DNA of 45,854 nucleotides from positions 1-45,854 of the IMG/VR virus record IMGVR_UViG_3300037193_000064. One strand, written 5' to 3'. The stretch's first letter is position 1. Every line of letters begins with the position of its first letter. The notes under the pieces are model-generated. The model made no database searches and was not told the origin of the DNA. It saw only the letters and a list, made by a program, of their open reading frames with translations. The DNA is from a virus. The translations under genes were made by a program, and so were the position numbers. Of the stretch, positions 1-5,694 are shown piece after piece.

Positions 1-141
1 ACCAGCAAGTCCGGTGGTCAGTCCATCCTGGCGCTCAAGACCGTCAAGAACCTGCGGAACTACGAGTCCAAGTGGACGCCGGGCGAGGAGTACAAGCCCG
101 GCGACATCCTCAAGGACCAGGACGGCGTCCTGTACCTGGTC
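1..141. repeat. Terminal direct repeat (left copy), contig closure
   Basis: These 141 bases are identical to 45714-45854, and the reading frame of the gene that crosses the ends is kept. This is what an assembler leaves when it closes a circular or circularly permuted molecule, so it is probably a k-mer overlap rather than a biological terminal repeat. The ends of the packaged DNA cannot be read from it. Confidence 0.95.
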
Positions 142-315
142 GCGTCGTCCGACGTCGTCTGGAACCTGTCCAAGGGCACCAAGACGACCCAGGCGAAGTG
201 GGAGGCTGCGGGCACCGACTACGGCAACCGTAAGTTCACCCGCCAGACCACCGCGTCCGGCCACAACTTCAGCTCCGTCGTGGACCTGAAGGACAAGTGG
301 AGCAACAGGTTCTGA
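1..315 (+). CDS. Early two-module small protein, C-terminal part (continues from 45537)
   Basis: This open frame enters from position 1 and stops at TGA 313-315. Joined across the contig ends to 45537-45854 it gives a 163-aa protein. Its second module contains EYKPGDILKDQDG followed by YLVAS, matching FKKGDILVGKG in the next gene (410-910), and its first module, on the other side of the junction, contains GDIVV and YGVKLLKKVYL. The two genes are clear paralogues. The function is unknown; the beta-rich GD-containing modules suggest small barrel folds, which is inference. It was probably acquired or amplified as an early host-takeover gene. Confidence 0.85.
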   Translation, partial: TSKSGGQSILALKTVKNLRNYESKWTPGEEYKPGDILKDQDGVLYLVASSDVVWNLSKGTKTTQAKWEAAGTDYGNRKFTRQTTASGHNFSSVVDLKDKWSNRF

Positions 316-338
316 TCTTCACCGTGCAGTGACGGTTG

Positions 339-362
339 TGCACGGCCCTTCGGGGCCGTGTG
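339..362 (+). terminator. Hairpin with TTCG tetraloop
   Basis: CACGGCCC (341-348), TTCG, GGGCCGTG (353-360) form a perfect 8-bp stem after the stop at 315. No U-run follows. The same design recurs after several early genes. Confidence 0.7.
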
Positions 363-409
363 CTTCCACCTCTCGCACGGAGAGGAAACGGGAAACAAGG
401 GAGAGAGTA

Positions 410-910
410 ATGGCCACCACCGAGCACAAGGGCAGCCTGAACAACGGTGACATCGTCGTGTACCTCGGTTCCTTCGGGACCGACTACGGCTACCGTCTCG
501 TGAAGCAGGTGTGGCTCAACGCCATCGGTGAGTACCGCTGGATCGCCAAGGGCATCAAGATCGCCAAGGGCTCCAACAAGGTGACGGAGGTTTCCTCCGA
601 CGCCACCGCGTTCGACATCGTGTCGGACAAGGACCTCACCGACGGCTACCCGCACAAGTGGACCAAGGACCCCGAGTTCAAGAAGGGTGACATCCTGGTC
701 GGCAAGGGCAAGTCGTCCGGCAAGACGATGCTGTTCGTGTTCCTCTCCGAGGACCACGTCGAGCGGCTGACTCCTCGCGACGACATGGTCATGAACGACC
801 AGTTCGGCTACTCGACGCTGTCCGACTACGAGAACAACTTCGGACCGCTGACGATCCACCGTACCCAGGGTTACTCCCAGGGTAACCACCTGAAGTTCTC
901 GGCTCTCTGA
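410..910 (+). CDS. Early two-module small protein, paralogue of the junction gene
   Basis: This 166-aa protein starts at ATG 410 behind the strong site CAAGGGAGAGAG (395-406). Longer upstream starts in frame have no such site. The first module has GDIVVYLG, then YGYRLVKQVWL and GEYRWIAKG. The second has WTKDPEFKKGDILVGKG. Both line up with the gene spanning the contig ends and with the C-terminal part of the 44742-45437 product. No catalytic motif or membrane segment is visible. It stands as a single-gene unit between two hairpins, which suggests independent early expression. Confidence 0.85.
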   Translation: MATTEHKGSLNNGDIVVYLGSFGTDYGYRLVKQVWLNAIGEYRWIAKGIKIAKGSNKVTEVSSDATAFDIVSDKDLTDGYPHKWTKDPEFKKGDILVGKGKSSGKTMLFVFLSEDHVERLTPRDDMVMNDQFGYSTLSDYENNFGPLTIHRTQGYSQGNHLKFSAL

Positions 911-927
911 TTCGTTCTCCAACGAGT

Positions 928-964
928 CAAGTGATGGGCCCCCCTCAAGGGGGCCCGTTGCTTG
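928..964 (+). terminator. GC-rich hairpin terminator
   Basis: GGGCCCCC (936-943) pairs with GGGGGCCC (949-956) over a 5-nt loop, with an outer CAAG/CTTG pairing at 928-931 and 961-964. Confidence 0.75.
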
Positions 965-1000
965 ATCTGCTGGATAACCCCGGTTTGATCGCAGTTCCCC

Positions 1001-1036
1001 CAGTGGTTGACCACTGTCCGGCGCGTCCGCTAGGGC
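1001..1036 (+). promoter_or_regulatory. Putative promoter with palindrome over the -35 element
   Basis: TTGACC (1007-1012) and TAGGGC (1031-1036) are 18 nt apart, resembling an HrdB-type actinobacterial promoter. The -35 lies inside CAGTGG-TTGA-CCACTG (1001-1016), a perfect inverted repeat that could be an operator. A second small inverted repeat, TCAC-TAG-GTGA, lies at 1049-1059. The call rests on consensus matching only. Confidence 0.45.
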
Positions 1037-1108
1037 GTCCGCCCGGAGTCACTAGGTGATCCGTAGGGGAAACAATCCAGGCCCAGGGATCTATTCCCAG
1101 GCCAGAGC

Positions 1109-1122
1109 GTGACGCTAGTCAC
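1109..1122. promoter_or_regulatory. Palindrome GTGAC-N4-GTCAC, candidate operator
   Basis: GTGAC GCTA GTCAC sits just upstream of the ribosome site of the 1143 gene. The same half-sites with 4-nt spacing occur at 41783-41796, and with one mismatch at 41839-41852, in the control region. This points to a shared regulator. Confidence 0.45.
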
Positions 1123-1142
1123 AGAGACAAGGGAGAGAGATC

Positions 1143-1577
1143 ATGTGCGGAATGACGGACACCTGCCCGGTGCACGCCCGTAACGACGCCAAGGACCCGA
1201 TCGAGGACAACGTCCCCGCTCGTGCCGTGACGTACCTGGGTGAGTACGCGGTGGCCACCCTGGACAACCCCGAGTTCGCGTCGCCCATGGCGATGCTGGC
1301 GGGGCTGTTCGGCAAGCCCGCGCCCAAGATGTTCATGCACCTCGTGGTCAAGGTCGGCGAGACCGGCTGCCTGGGTGACGTCCTGGACGCCGAAGGGCTG
1401 AAGGCGGCCACCGTGTTCCGGGACGTGTTCCTGGAGGCGGGAGACGAGCGCCTGGAGCCCTTCGTGGCCGAGGCGCAGATGGGCAACAGCGCCCCGTACA
1501 ACGAGGCGCTGACCAAGATCTTCCACGACTCCCACGACCTGGTCGTGGACTCCGTGAGGAACAAGGTCATCGGCTGA
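1143..1577 (+). CDS. Hypothetical early protein, 144 aa
   Basis: ATG 1143 follows ACAAGGGAGAGAGATC, the standard early ribosome site of this phage. I do not recognise the protein. It has three cysteines in its first part (MCGMTDTC and a later CLGD), a hydrophobic stretch near residues 46-58 too short for a confident membrane helix, and an acidic helical C-terminus ending VVDSVRNKVIG. It stands alone between a promoter-like region with palindromes and a strong terminator, so it is probably expressed early. Confidence 0.75.
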   Translation: MCGMTDTCPVHARNDAKDPIEDNVPARAVTYLGEYAVATLDNPEFASPMAMLAGLFGKPAPKMFMHLVVKVGETGCLGDVLDAEGLKAATVFRDVFLEAGDERLEPFVAEAQMGNSAPYNEALTKIFHDSHDLVVDSVRNKVIG

Positions 1578-1594
1578 CCTGAGCAGTGATGGTT

Positions 1595-1619
1595 GGACAT
1601 ACCCCCAGGGGGTATGTCC
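1595..1619 (+). terminator. Strong hairpin terminator
   Basis: GGACATACCCC and its exact complement GGGGTATGTCC flank a 3-nt centre, followed by TTCC. It lies directly after the 1143-1577 gene. Confidence 0.8.
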
Positions 1620-1659
1620 TTCCACCCCAGTTCAGGGGAGTCAGGCAAGGGAGAGAGAT

Positions 1660-1929
1660 ATGGCAGTAATCGACACGGACAGGGTGGTCACCGTTGCTCA
1701 GCTCGTGGATGAGCTGAGGATCAGTGTGCCCACCGCTCGCGGCCTGGTCGAGGGGTTGGGGGTCATCGCGACCATCAACCGCACCTCGTTCTACGACCGG
1801 GAGGACGTCAAGGCTGTGCTGCGTGAGCGGCACGACAACCTGCTCCAGTTCCTCGGGGTTCTGTCCCCGGAGGACAGCTACGACGGCAACGTCATCGCAT
1901 CCATGGAAGCGTCTCTCGACGAGCTGTAG
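1660..1929 (+). CDS. Small helix-turn-helix DNA-binding protein
   Basis: This 89-aa protein starts at ATG 1660 behind CAAGGGAGAGAG. Residues about 10-56 (VVTVAQLVDELRIS, then TARGLVEGLG, then FYDREDVKAVL) have the pattern of a winged helix-turn-helix of the MerR or excisionase type: an AQLVDEL-type helix, a recognition helix, and the typical Y-x-REDV segment. The acidic tail may mediate contacts. It lies directly before the ArdA-like gene with a 10-nt gap. It is a candidate binder of the GTGAC-N4-GTCAC palindromes, which is inference. No partner enzyme such as an integrase is present, so an excisionase role is unlikely. Confidence 0.7.
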   Translation: MAVIDTDRVVTVAQLVDELRISVPTARGLVEGLGVIATINRTSFYDREDVKAVLRERHDNLLQFLGVLSPEDSYDGNVIASMEASLDEL

Positions 1930-1939
1930 GGACAAGCAC

Positions 1940-2500
1940 ATGACCATCAGTCTGTTCGTGCAGGACAAGGACGGCGAGCACAAGGAGATCGACCTCGACG
2001 ACGTCTGGATTCACTCCGACGTCATCGACGAGGACGACATGCACGCCATGCTGGTCAACGTCATCGCCGTGTGGGCGTTGGAGAACGGCAACACGTTCGA
2101 CGACATCACCCCCATGACGGTGGATGACGACGACGGCCAGGAGTTGGAGATCCACCAGGACTCCAACGATCCGCACAAGTGGATCCGGGAGGTGGTTCAG
2201 CTCTACATGTGGCTGAACTGCGACAAGCACTACTGCCCGGATGAGGCAGTCCTGGGGTACATCGACAACCAGGGCTGGAAGTGGTTCGACTTCGACGACC
2301 TTCAGGACATCGAGGACGAGTACCACTCGGAGTTCGACGGCGACTACGAGGACTTCGCCAAGGAGTACATGGACGGTTGCGGTGACGCTCTGCCCGAATG
2401 GGCTGAGCGCTACTTCGACTACGCCGAGTACGGCGAAGCTCTGGTCGACGACTTCGAGCAGGTCTCGTGGGGCCACAAGGAGTTCCTGTTCACCCAGTGA
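1940..2500 (+). CDS. ardA: ArdA-like antirestriction protein
   Basis: This 186-aa, strongly acidic protein starts at ATG 1940, 10 nt after the previous stop. Its C-terminal third resembles ArdA: an acidic EYHSEFDGDYEDFAKEYM helix, then LPEWAERYFDYAEYGEAL, then a GHKEFLF end. ArdA proteins are DNA mimics that inhibit type I restriction-modification enzymes. The N-terminal half (DLDDVWIHSDVIDEDD) is less like ArdA but equally acidic. A position early in the entering arm fits protection of incoming DNA. An ArdA-only fold with a diverged N-terminus is the main alternative to a full ArdA. Confidence 0.7.
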   Translation: MTISLFVQDKDGEHKEIDLDDVWIHSDVIDEDDMHAMLVNVIAVWALENGNTFDDITPMTVDDDDGQELEIHQDSNDPHKWIREVVQLYMWLNCDKHYCPDEAVLGYIDNQGWKWFDFDDLQDIEDEYHSEFDGDYEDFAKEYMDGCGDALPEWAERYFDYAEYGEALVDDFEQVSWGHKEFLFTQ

Positions 2501-2508
2501 GTAGCTTT

Positions 2509-2532
2509 GGGCAGGGTCGCAAGCCCCTGCCC
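2509..2532 (+). terminator. Hairpin terminator
   Basis: GGGCAGGG (2509-2516) pairs with CCCTGCCC (2525-2532) after the ardA stop. A second small inverted repeat, TGGTCC/GGACCA, follows before the next ribosome site. Confidence 0.7.
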
Positions 2533-2572
2533 TTAGTGGTCCACTGGGGACCAAGTATCAAGGGGAGAGATC

Positions 2573-2998
2573 ATGACCCGTACGAAGAAGATCATCGCGT
2601 CCATCGGTGCGGTGATCGCTCTCGGTCTGGGCACGGTCGCCTGCGAGGATGACGCCGACATCGCGTCGGAGAACGTCTCGAAGGCTGCCGACAACTTCGA
2701 GGTGCAGCGTCGGATCGTCGTGTTCAACGGCATCACCGACAAGTACCTGATGGTCGTTGTCGGTGCGTGCTCGATCACGGACGAGGGCAACCAGCTGGAG
2801 ATCATCTGCAAGACCGGTCCTGACGAGTACGTCAAGGAGTTCGCCGGTCTGTCGGACAACGTCTCCTACTTCATCGAGCAGGGCAAGCCGGTCAAGGCGA
2901 GCGCGTACCACCACCGTGTGACGTTCAAGCCGCAGTCCATCCTGCCCGACGTCGACTTCCGAGGTAGCTCGGAGGACGGCCCTCGTACTCAGGGCTGA
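2573..2998 (+). CDS. Beta-sandwich-type lipoprotein
   Basis: This 141-aa protein starts at ATG 2573 after AAGGGGAGAGATC. It has a lipoprotein signal: MTRTKK, a hydrophobic stretch, then GTVAC with the lipidated Cys at residue 24. The mature part contains NVSKAADNFEVQRRIVVFNG and FAGLSDNVSYF, which match a lipoprotein family common in actinobacteriophages, from memory. It would be anchored on the outer face of the membrane. Phage lipoproteins of this kind are often proposed to block superinfection; that role is inference. It is a single-gene unit with its own terminator. Confidence 0.75.
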   Translation: MTRTKKIIASIGAVIALGLGTVACEDDADIASENVSKAADNFEVQRRIVVFNGITDKYLMVVVGACSITDEGNQLEIICKTGPDEYVKEFAGLSDNVSYFIEQGKPVKASAYHHRVTFKPQSILPDVDFRGSSEDGPRTQG

Positions 2999-3005
2999 TC
3001 TGATC

Positions 3006-3030
3006 GTGTCCCGCCCTCCGGGGCGGGCAC
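3006..3030 (+). terminator. Hairpin terminator
   Basis: CCCGCCC (3010-3016), TCCG, GGGCGGG (3021-3027), with an outer GTG/CAC extension across a single bulged T. Confidence 0.75.
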
Positions 3031-3036
3031 GGTGAA

Positions 3037-3115
3037 GAGTGCACAGGTCCGGGAAACATAAGTACTGGCCACGTGGAGCTTGTCACTCCGATACGTGTTG
3101 TTCGCCTGTGCACTC
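3037..3115. repeat. 11-bp inverted repeat in the leader of the 3156 gene
   Basis: GAGTGCACAGG (3037-3047) is the exact reverse complement of CCTGTGCACTC (3105-3115), with 57 nt between. It lies between a terminator and the ribosome site, so it could be a paired operator or an RNA stem-loop holding the 5' leader. Confidence 0.55.
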
Positions 3116-3155
3116 CTCTCCGTGGCATCACGGAACTCCATGAGGGGAGAGAAGT

Positions 3156-3650
3156 ATGACCGTTCACATCGACCTCGCCAAGGCCAAGGCTCTGGTGGAG
3201 GAGTGCATCGCCGAGCGCGGCGAGAAGCACGTGTACGAGAAGGAAGGCTCGACCTGCAAGTACGTGCACAACGTCAAGCAGGTCATGGGCGGGAACGAGT
3301 TCGAGTACGAGGACGACTTCACCGAGGCCGTCCCCGGCTGCATCGTCGGTCTCGCCCTGTCCAAGGCTGGTGTCCCGCTGGACTTCATGGGCGGCAGCCG
3401 CAACATGGACGGGTCGAACGACCTGCTCGACGCGGCTCAGCGTCACGGCCTGATCACGTACACCGACCAGGCGGAGGCGTTCCTGGCCAACTGCCAGGCG
3501 TCTCAGGACGGTGGTGCGGAGTGGGGCGAGTCCGCCAAGCAGGCGGCTCTCGGCAACCAGCTCGACAAGGAGTTCAACTACTCCAACTACGTCAACGGAG
3601 AGCCCGAGTTCATGGGCTTCCGCGTGATCCCCGGCGCTCCCATCGAGTAG
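3156..3650 (+). CDS. Conserved hypothetical early protein, 164 aa
   Basis: ATG 3156 follows GAGGGGAGAGAAGT. The protein has GSTCKYVHN near residue 31 and PGCIVGLALSKAGVPLD near residue 68. This combination resembles a family of unknown function seen in actinobacteria and their phages, from memory. The C-terminal part is Gln/Asn-rich and ends in GFRVIPGAPIE. No membrane segment is present. No function is assigned. Confidence 0.75.
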   Translation: MTVHIDLAKAKALVEECIAERGEKHVYEKEGSTCKYVHNVKQVMGGNEFEYEDDFTEAVPGCIVGLALSKAGVPLDFMGGSRNMDGSNDLLDAAQRHGLITYTDQAEAFLANCQASQDGGAEWGESAKQAALGNQLDKEFNYSNYVNGEPEFMGFRVIPGAPIE

Positions 3651-3673
3651 AGTGTGAACTGTATGACAGAGGA

Positions 3674-3691
3674 CCACGACTTCGGTCGTGG
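3674..3691 (+). terminator. TTCG-loop hairpin
   Basis: CCACGAC-TTCG-GTCGTGG followed by GCCTTTG; it lies 20 nt after the stop at 3650. Confidence 0.75.
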
Positions 3692-3705
3692 GCCTTTGAG
3701 CTGGT

Positions 3706-3735
3706 CCGGCGAGGTGCCTCTCTCCCCCTCGCCGG
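3706..3735 (+). terminator. Second hairpin before the 3762 gene
   Basis: CCGGCGAGG (3706-3714) is complementary to CCTCGCCGG (3727-3735) over a 12-nt loop. It could terminate transcription or shape the leader of the next gene. Confidence 0.5.
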
Positions 3736-3761
3736 GCGAGCCCATGGGCCCATGAAAGGAG

Positions 3762-4001
3762 GTGAATGCAATCAGCACCCACTTCGTAGTGTCCACTTCG
3801 GCCGCTCTCGATCCCGAGACGTCCGTCGAGGGCGTCTTCACCAGCCTAGGTGAAGCCGTCCAGTCTGCCTCCGACGGCATGAGCAACGCTCGCGTCACGC
3901 GAGTTGCGCCCAAGTACGTCTATCAGGTGGACATTACTCCCAAGATGGTCGTCCGTCAGGACGTGTCCGTCACAACGGAGGAAGTGAATGAAGCTCTCTG
4001 A
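3762..4001 (+). CDS. Hypothetical protein, about 79 aa, unusual start region
   Basis: The frame from GTG 3762 encodes about 79 aa, beginning ISTHFVVSTSAA in strand-like character. The excellent ribosome site AAAGGAGG (3755-3762) overlaps the GTG itself. The best-spaced in-frame codon is ATC 3771, 8 nt after the site. An out-of-frame ATG at 3766 encodes seven residues and ends in TAGTG, overlapping an in-frame GTG (3789). The true start is therefore uncertain. The function is unknown. The 3' end overlaps the next gene by 14 nt. Confidence 0.6.
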   Translation: MNAISTHFVVSTSAALDPETSVEGVFTSLGEAVQSASDGMSNARVTRVAPKYVYQVDITPKMVVRQDVSVTTEEVNEAL

Positions 4002-4242
4002 GCTGAAGTGCACCTGCGAGCGCGCCTTCGTCTCGTCCACGGACGTCAAGATGGCGCACCTCCTCGGCATCGAGATCGAGGAGTGGCATGCTGTCATGGA
4101 CCTCTGGGAGTCGACTCTCGACGGCGAGCTTGACATCATTCACAACATGAGTGATGCCGAGTACTTCGCCTACATCGAGCGACTGAAGGAGGCGTATGGC
4201 AACCTTGCCGAGCAGGCAAGCGCAGATCAAGCGGATAGCTGA
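3988..4242 (+). CDS. Hypothetical protein, 84 aa
   Basis: ATG 3988 follows CGGAGGAAGTGA and overlaps the previous gene. The protein is acidic and helical (EIEEWHAVMDLWESTLDGELD, split by turns) with two N-terminal cysteines (KCTC). No family is recognised. Overlaps on both sides mark it as the middle gene of a coupled set, 3762-5139. Confidence 0.75.
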   Translation: MKLSELKCTCERAFVSSTDVKMAHLLGIEIEEWHAVMDLWESTLDGELDIIHNMSDAEYFAYIERLKEAYGNLAEQASADQADS

Positions 4243-4729
4243 GTTCCTTGAGGACTCAGCTAACGCTGAGCGCACGGTGGAAGAGGTTGCCACTCGCATA
4301 GTCGATGGTCTCTACGATCTGTGGAGTGTCGATGTGTGGGAGGCAGCCCAACCGCCAAAGGTCGGCATGGCATTCAAGACGCCTGCCGTCACGTCCAAGG
4401 TCTATCACGTGGCCTGGATAGGTGAGGAGTTCGAGGGTGGTCCCGACATCTGTTGGGTCATCGATGCTGCGGCTGACTACGGCACCTTCGTGCCGTACGA
4501 CAGTCGCTTCTGGCGTATCCTCACGCCATCCACGGCCAAGGCTGGTGGAGCTGGCAAGAACAAGGACGGATGGGAGCCGGGCGACAAGGTCTCTCTCCTC
4601 CAGCGACGTCGACACTTCGTCATCCTGGAGGTGGGCGACAAGTGCGTCCTACTTCGGGACGTTCAGAGCGGCACTCTCCAGGCTGACAGCAATGCCAACC
4701 TGAAGAAGTACTACAACAAGGAGAGGTGA
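4196..4729 (+). CDS. Hypothetical two-module protein, possible distant member of the early paralogue family
   Basis: ATG 4196 follows AAGGAGG with a tight 3-nt gap and overlaps the previous gene by 47 nt. The 177-aa product has a helical N-terminus (residues 7-45). A first beta module follows (VGMAFKTPAV, then VYHVAWIG), and then a second module beginning GWEPGDKVSLLQRRR and continuing VILEVGDKCVLLRDV. The W-x-P-GD spacing resembles the second module of the 410-910 and junction proteins. The relationship is suggestive, not proven. No catalytic motif is visible. Confidence 0.7.
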   Translation: MATLPSRQAQIKRIAEFLEDSANAERTVEEVATRIVDGLYDLWSVDVWEAAQPPKVGMAFKTPAVTSKVYHVAWIGEEFEGGPDICWVIDAAADYGTFVPYDSRFWRILTPSTAKAGGAGKNKDGWEPGDKVSLLQRRRHFVILEVGDKCVLLRDVQSGTLQADSNANLKKYYNKER

Positions 4730-4731
4730 CA

Positions 4732-5139
4732 GTGGCAATCCTTGCCAAGGGTCTGAGGCTGAGGCCCAACAAGGGTTCCACGTGGAGTGGCAGCACGGTG
4801 GAAGTGGAGCTGATCTCCAGCTCCACCGTCGACCGCGACGTCTACTGGTGGGTCAAGAGGAAGGACAAGAACGGTACGACCACGTTCGACACCTTCCTCG
4901 GGGCCCACCTCGTCACGTGGGACAAGGTCCAGGAGTTCTACAAGCTGGGCAAGAAGTACCGCTTCAAGAACGGGAACGTCAGCGATGTCTACGAGATCAT
5001 CGAGCTTCACCTGGTGGAGCGTCCGATCTCGGAGGATCACCGTGAGGTAGCGCTGGCCAAGTGTCACGACCACTACAGCGGCAAGGTCTACCTGACCGTG
5101 CTCAACAGGTCCGACTTCGACTACATGCAGACCGTCTGA
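4732..5139 (+). CDS. Hypothetical protein, 135 aa, possible member of the same family
   Basis: GTG 4732 is chosen because AAGGAG (4718-4723) lies 8 nt before it. GTG 4726 would be only 2 nt away. The protein is beta-rich: VEVELISS, YWWVKRKDK, then EFYKLGKKYRFKNG, resembling the second module of the early paralogues. The C-terminus has KVYLTVLNRSDFDY. It starts 3 bp after the upstream stop and its own stop overlaps the next ATG (TGATG), so expression is coupled. Confidence 0.7.
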   Translation: MAILAKGLRLRPNKGSTWSGSTVEVELISSSTVDRDVYWWVKRKDKNGTTTFDTFLGAHLVTWDKVQEFYKLGKKYRFKNGNVSDVYEIIELHLVERPISEDHREVALAKCHDHYSGKVYLTVLNRSDFDYMQTV

Positions 5140-5372
5140 TGGTCTGGCAGTGGGTGGTGTGGGGGCTAGGCATGTTCGGCCTAGCCTTCTATGCGCAGTA
5201 TCACCGAGTTCTCGCCGAGGACCTGGCGACTGCGCTGCTGGAAGCCCATGCGTGGGTGGATGAGATCATCGAGGCCCTGGAGAATCCGAATGAATCGGAA
5301 GCTAACGAATCCCTTGATCGCCTCGTTGGTCAGCGCGGCCACGATGAGCGGTCTCTGGGTGATCAGCACTGA
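5139..5372 (+). CDS. Membrane microprotein with one N-terminal helix, 77 aa
   Basis: ATG 5139 overlaps the previous stop. Residues 2-20 (VWQWVVWGLGMFGLAFYAQ) form one transmembrane segment. The remainder is a charged helix (LLEAHAWVDEIIEALENP). It overlaps the next gene by 83 nt in another frame. It is the first of three nested small membrane genes. A holin, antiholin or superinfection-exclusion role is possible, but nothing decides it. Confidence 0.7.
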   Translation: MVWQWVVWGLGMFGLAFYAQYHRVLAEDLATALLEAHAWVDEIIEALENPNESEANESLDRLVGQRGHDERSLGDQH

Positions 5373-5547
5373 GCTGTTCGGTGCGGAGCCCAAGTCCAGC
5401 GCAGTGATCGCGATCTTCAGCAGCGTGATCCTGTCGTGTCTGCTGATGGCGGAAGGAGAGAACCTTGACCGGCTCGCCCAAGAGGAAGTGGAGTGGCCTG
5501 AGGATCACCCCCGAGGACCTGAAGACGATCCTCGGTGGGATGCTTGA
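5290..5547 (+). CDS. Membrane microprotein with two helices, 85 aa
   Basis: ATG 5290 follows CTGGAGAATCCGA. Two hydrophobic segments are visible, at about residues 8-25 (LIASLVSAATMSGLWVIS) and 34-52 (SSAVIAIFSSVILSCLLMA), followed by an acidic, proline-rich tail. The size and topology fit class II holins, but the late lysis cluster has its own holin candidate. It overlaps the genes on both sides in different frames. Confidence 0.7.
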   Translation: MNRKLTNPLIASLVSAATMSGLWVISTELFGAEPKSSAVIAIFSSVILSCLLMAEGENLDRLAQEEVEWPEDHPRGPEDDPRWDA

Positions 5548-5623
5548 CGGCCTCGCCATCGGTCTCGTGTTCGCAGGAGGGGCGCTGATCGGCTTCCTGA
5601 TGTCGCTCCCCTTCTGGTACTAG
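5465..5623 (+). CDS. Membrane microprotein, 52 aa, TTG start
   Basis: TTG 5465 follows GGAAGGAGAGAACC, a near-perfect ribosome site, and the frame runs to TAG 5621-5623. It has a basic N-terminus (TGSPKRKW) and one hydrophobic segment (GLAIGLVFAGGALIGFLMS), ending PFWY. It overlaps the upstream gene by 83 nt. The strong ribosome site makes a real gene likely despite its length. Confidence 0.7.
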   Translation: MTGSPKRKWSGLRITPEDLKTILGGMLDGLAIGLVFAGGALIGFLMSLPFWY

Positions 5624-5654
5624 ATGTCCCCTGCGTGACTGTCGGGGCAAAATG

Positions 5655-5682
5655 GAGGGCCGGTGCTGGAACACCGGCCCTC
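5655..5682. terminator. Bidirectional terminator between convergent genes
   Basis: GAGGGCCGGTG and CACCGGCCCTC form a perfect 11-bp stem with a 6-nt loop. Read on the minus strand it is followed by CATTTTGC, and on the plus strand by TGTCTTGT. Confidence 0.85.
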
Positions 5683-5694
5683 TGTCTTGTCCTA

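Noticed and set aside
329-409. Upstream extension of the 410-910 gene (start at 329)
   Set aside because: The extension runs through the terminator hairpin and has no ribosome site; the site at 395-406 points to ATG 410.
1660-1929. Excisionase or prophage repressor
   Set aside because: The HTH fits loosely, but no integrase, attachment site or lysogeny module is present anywhere in the circular genome.
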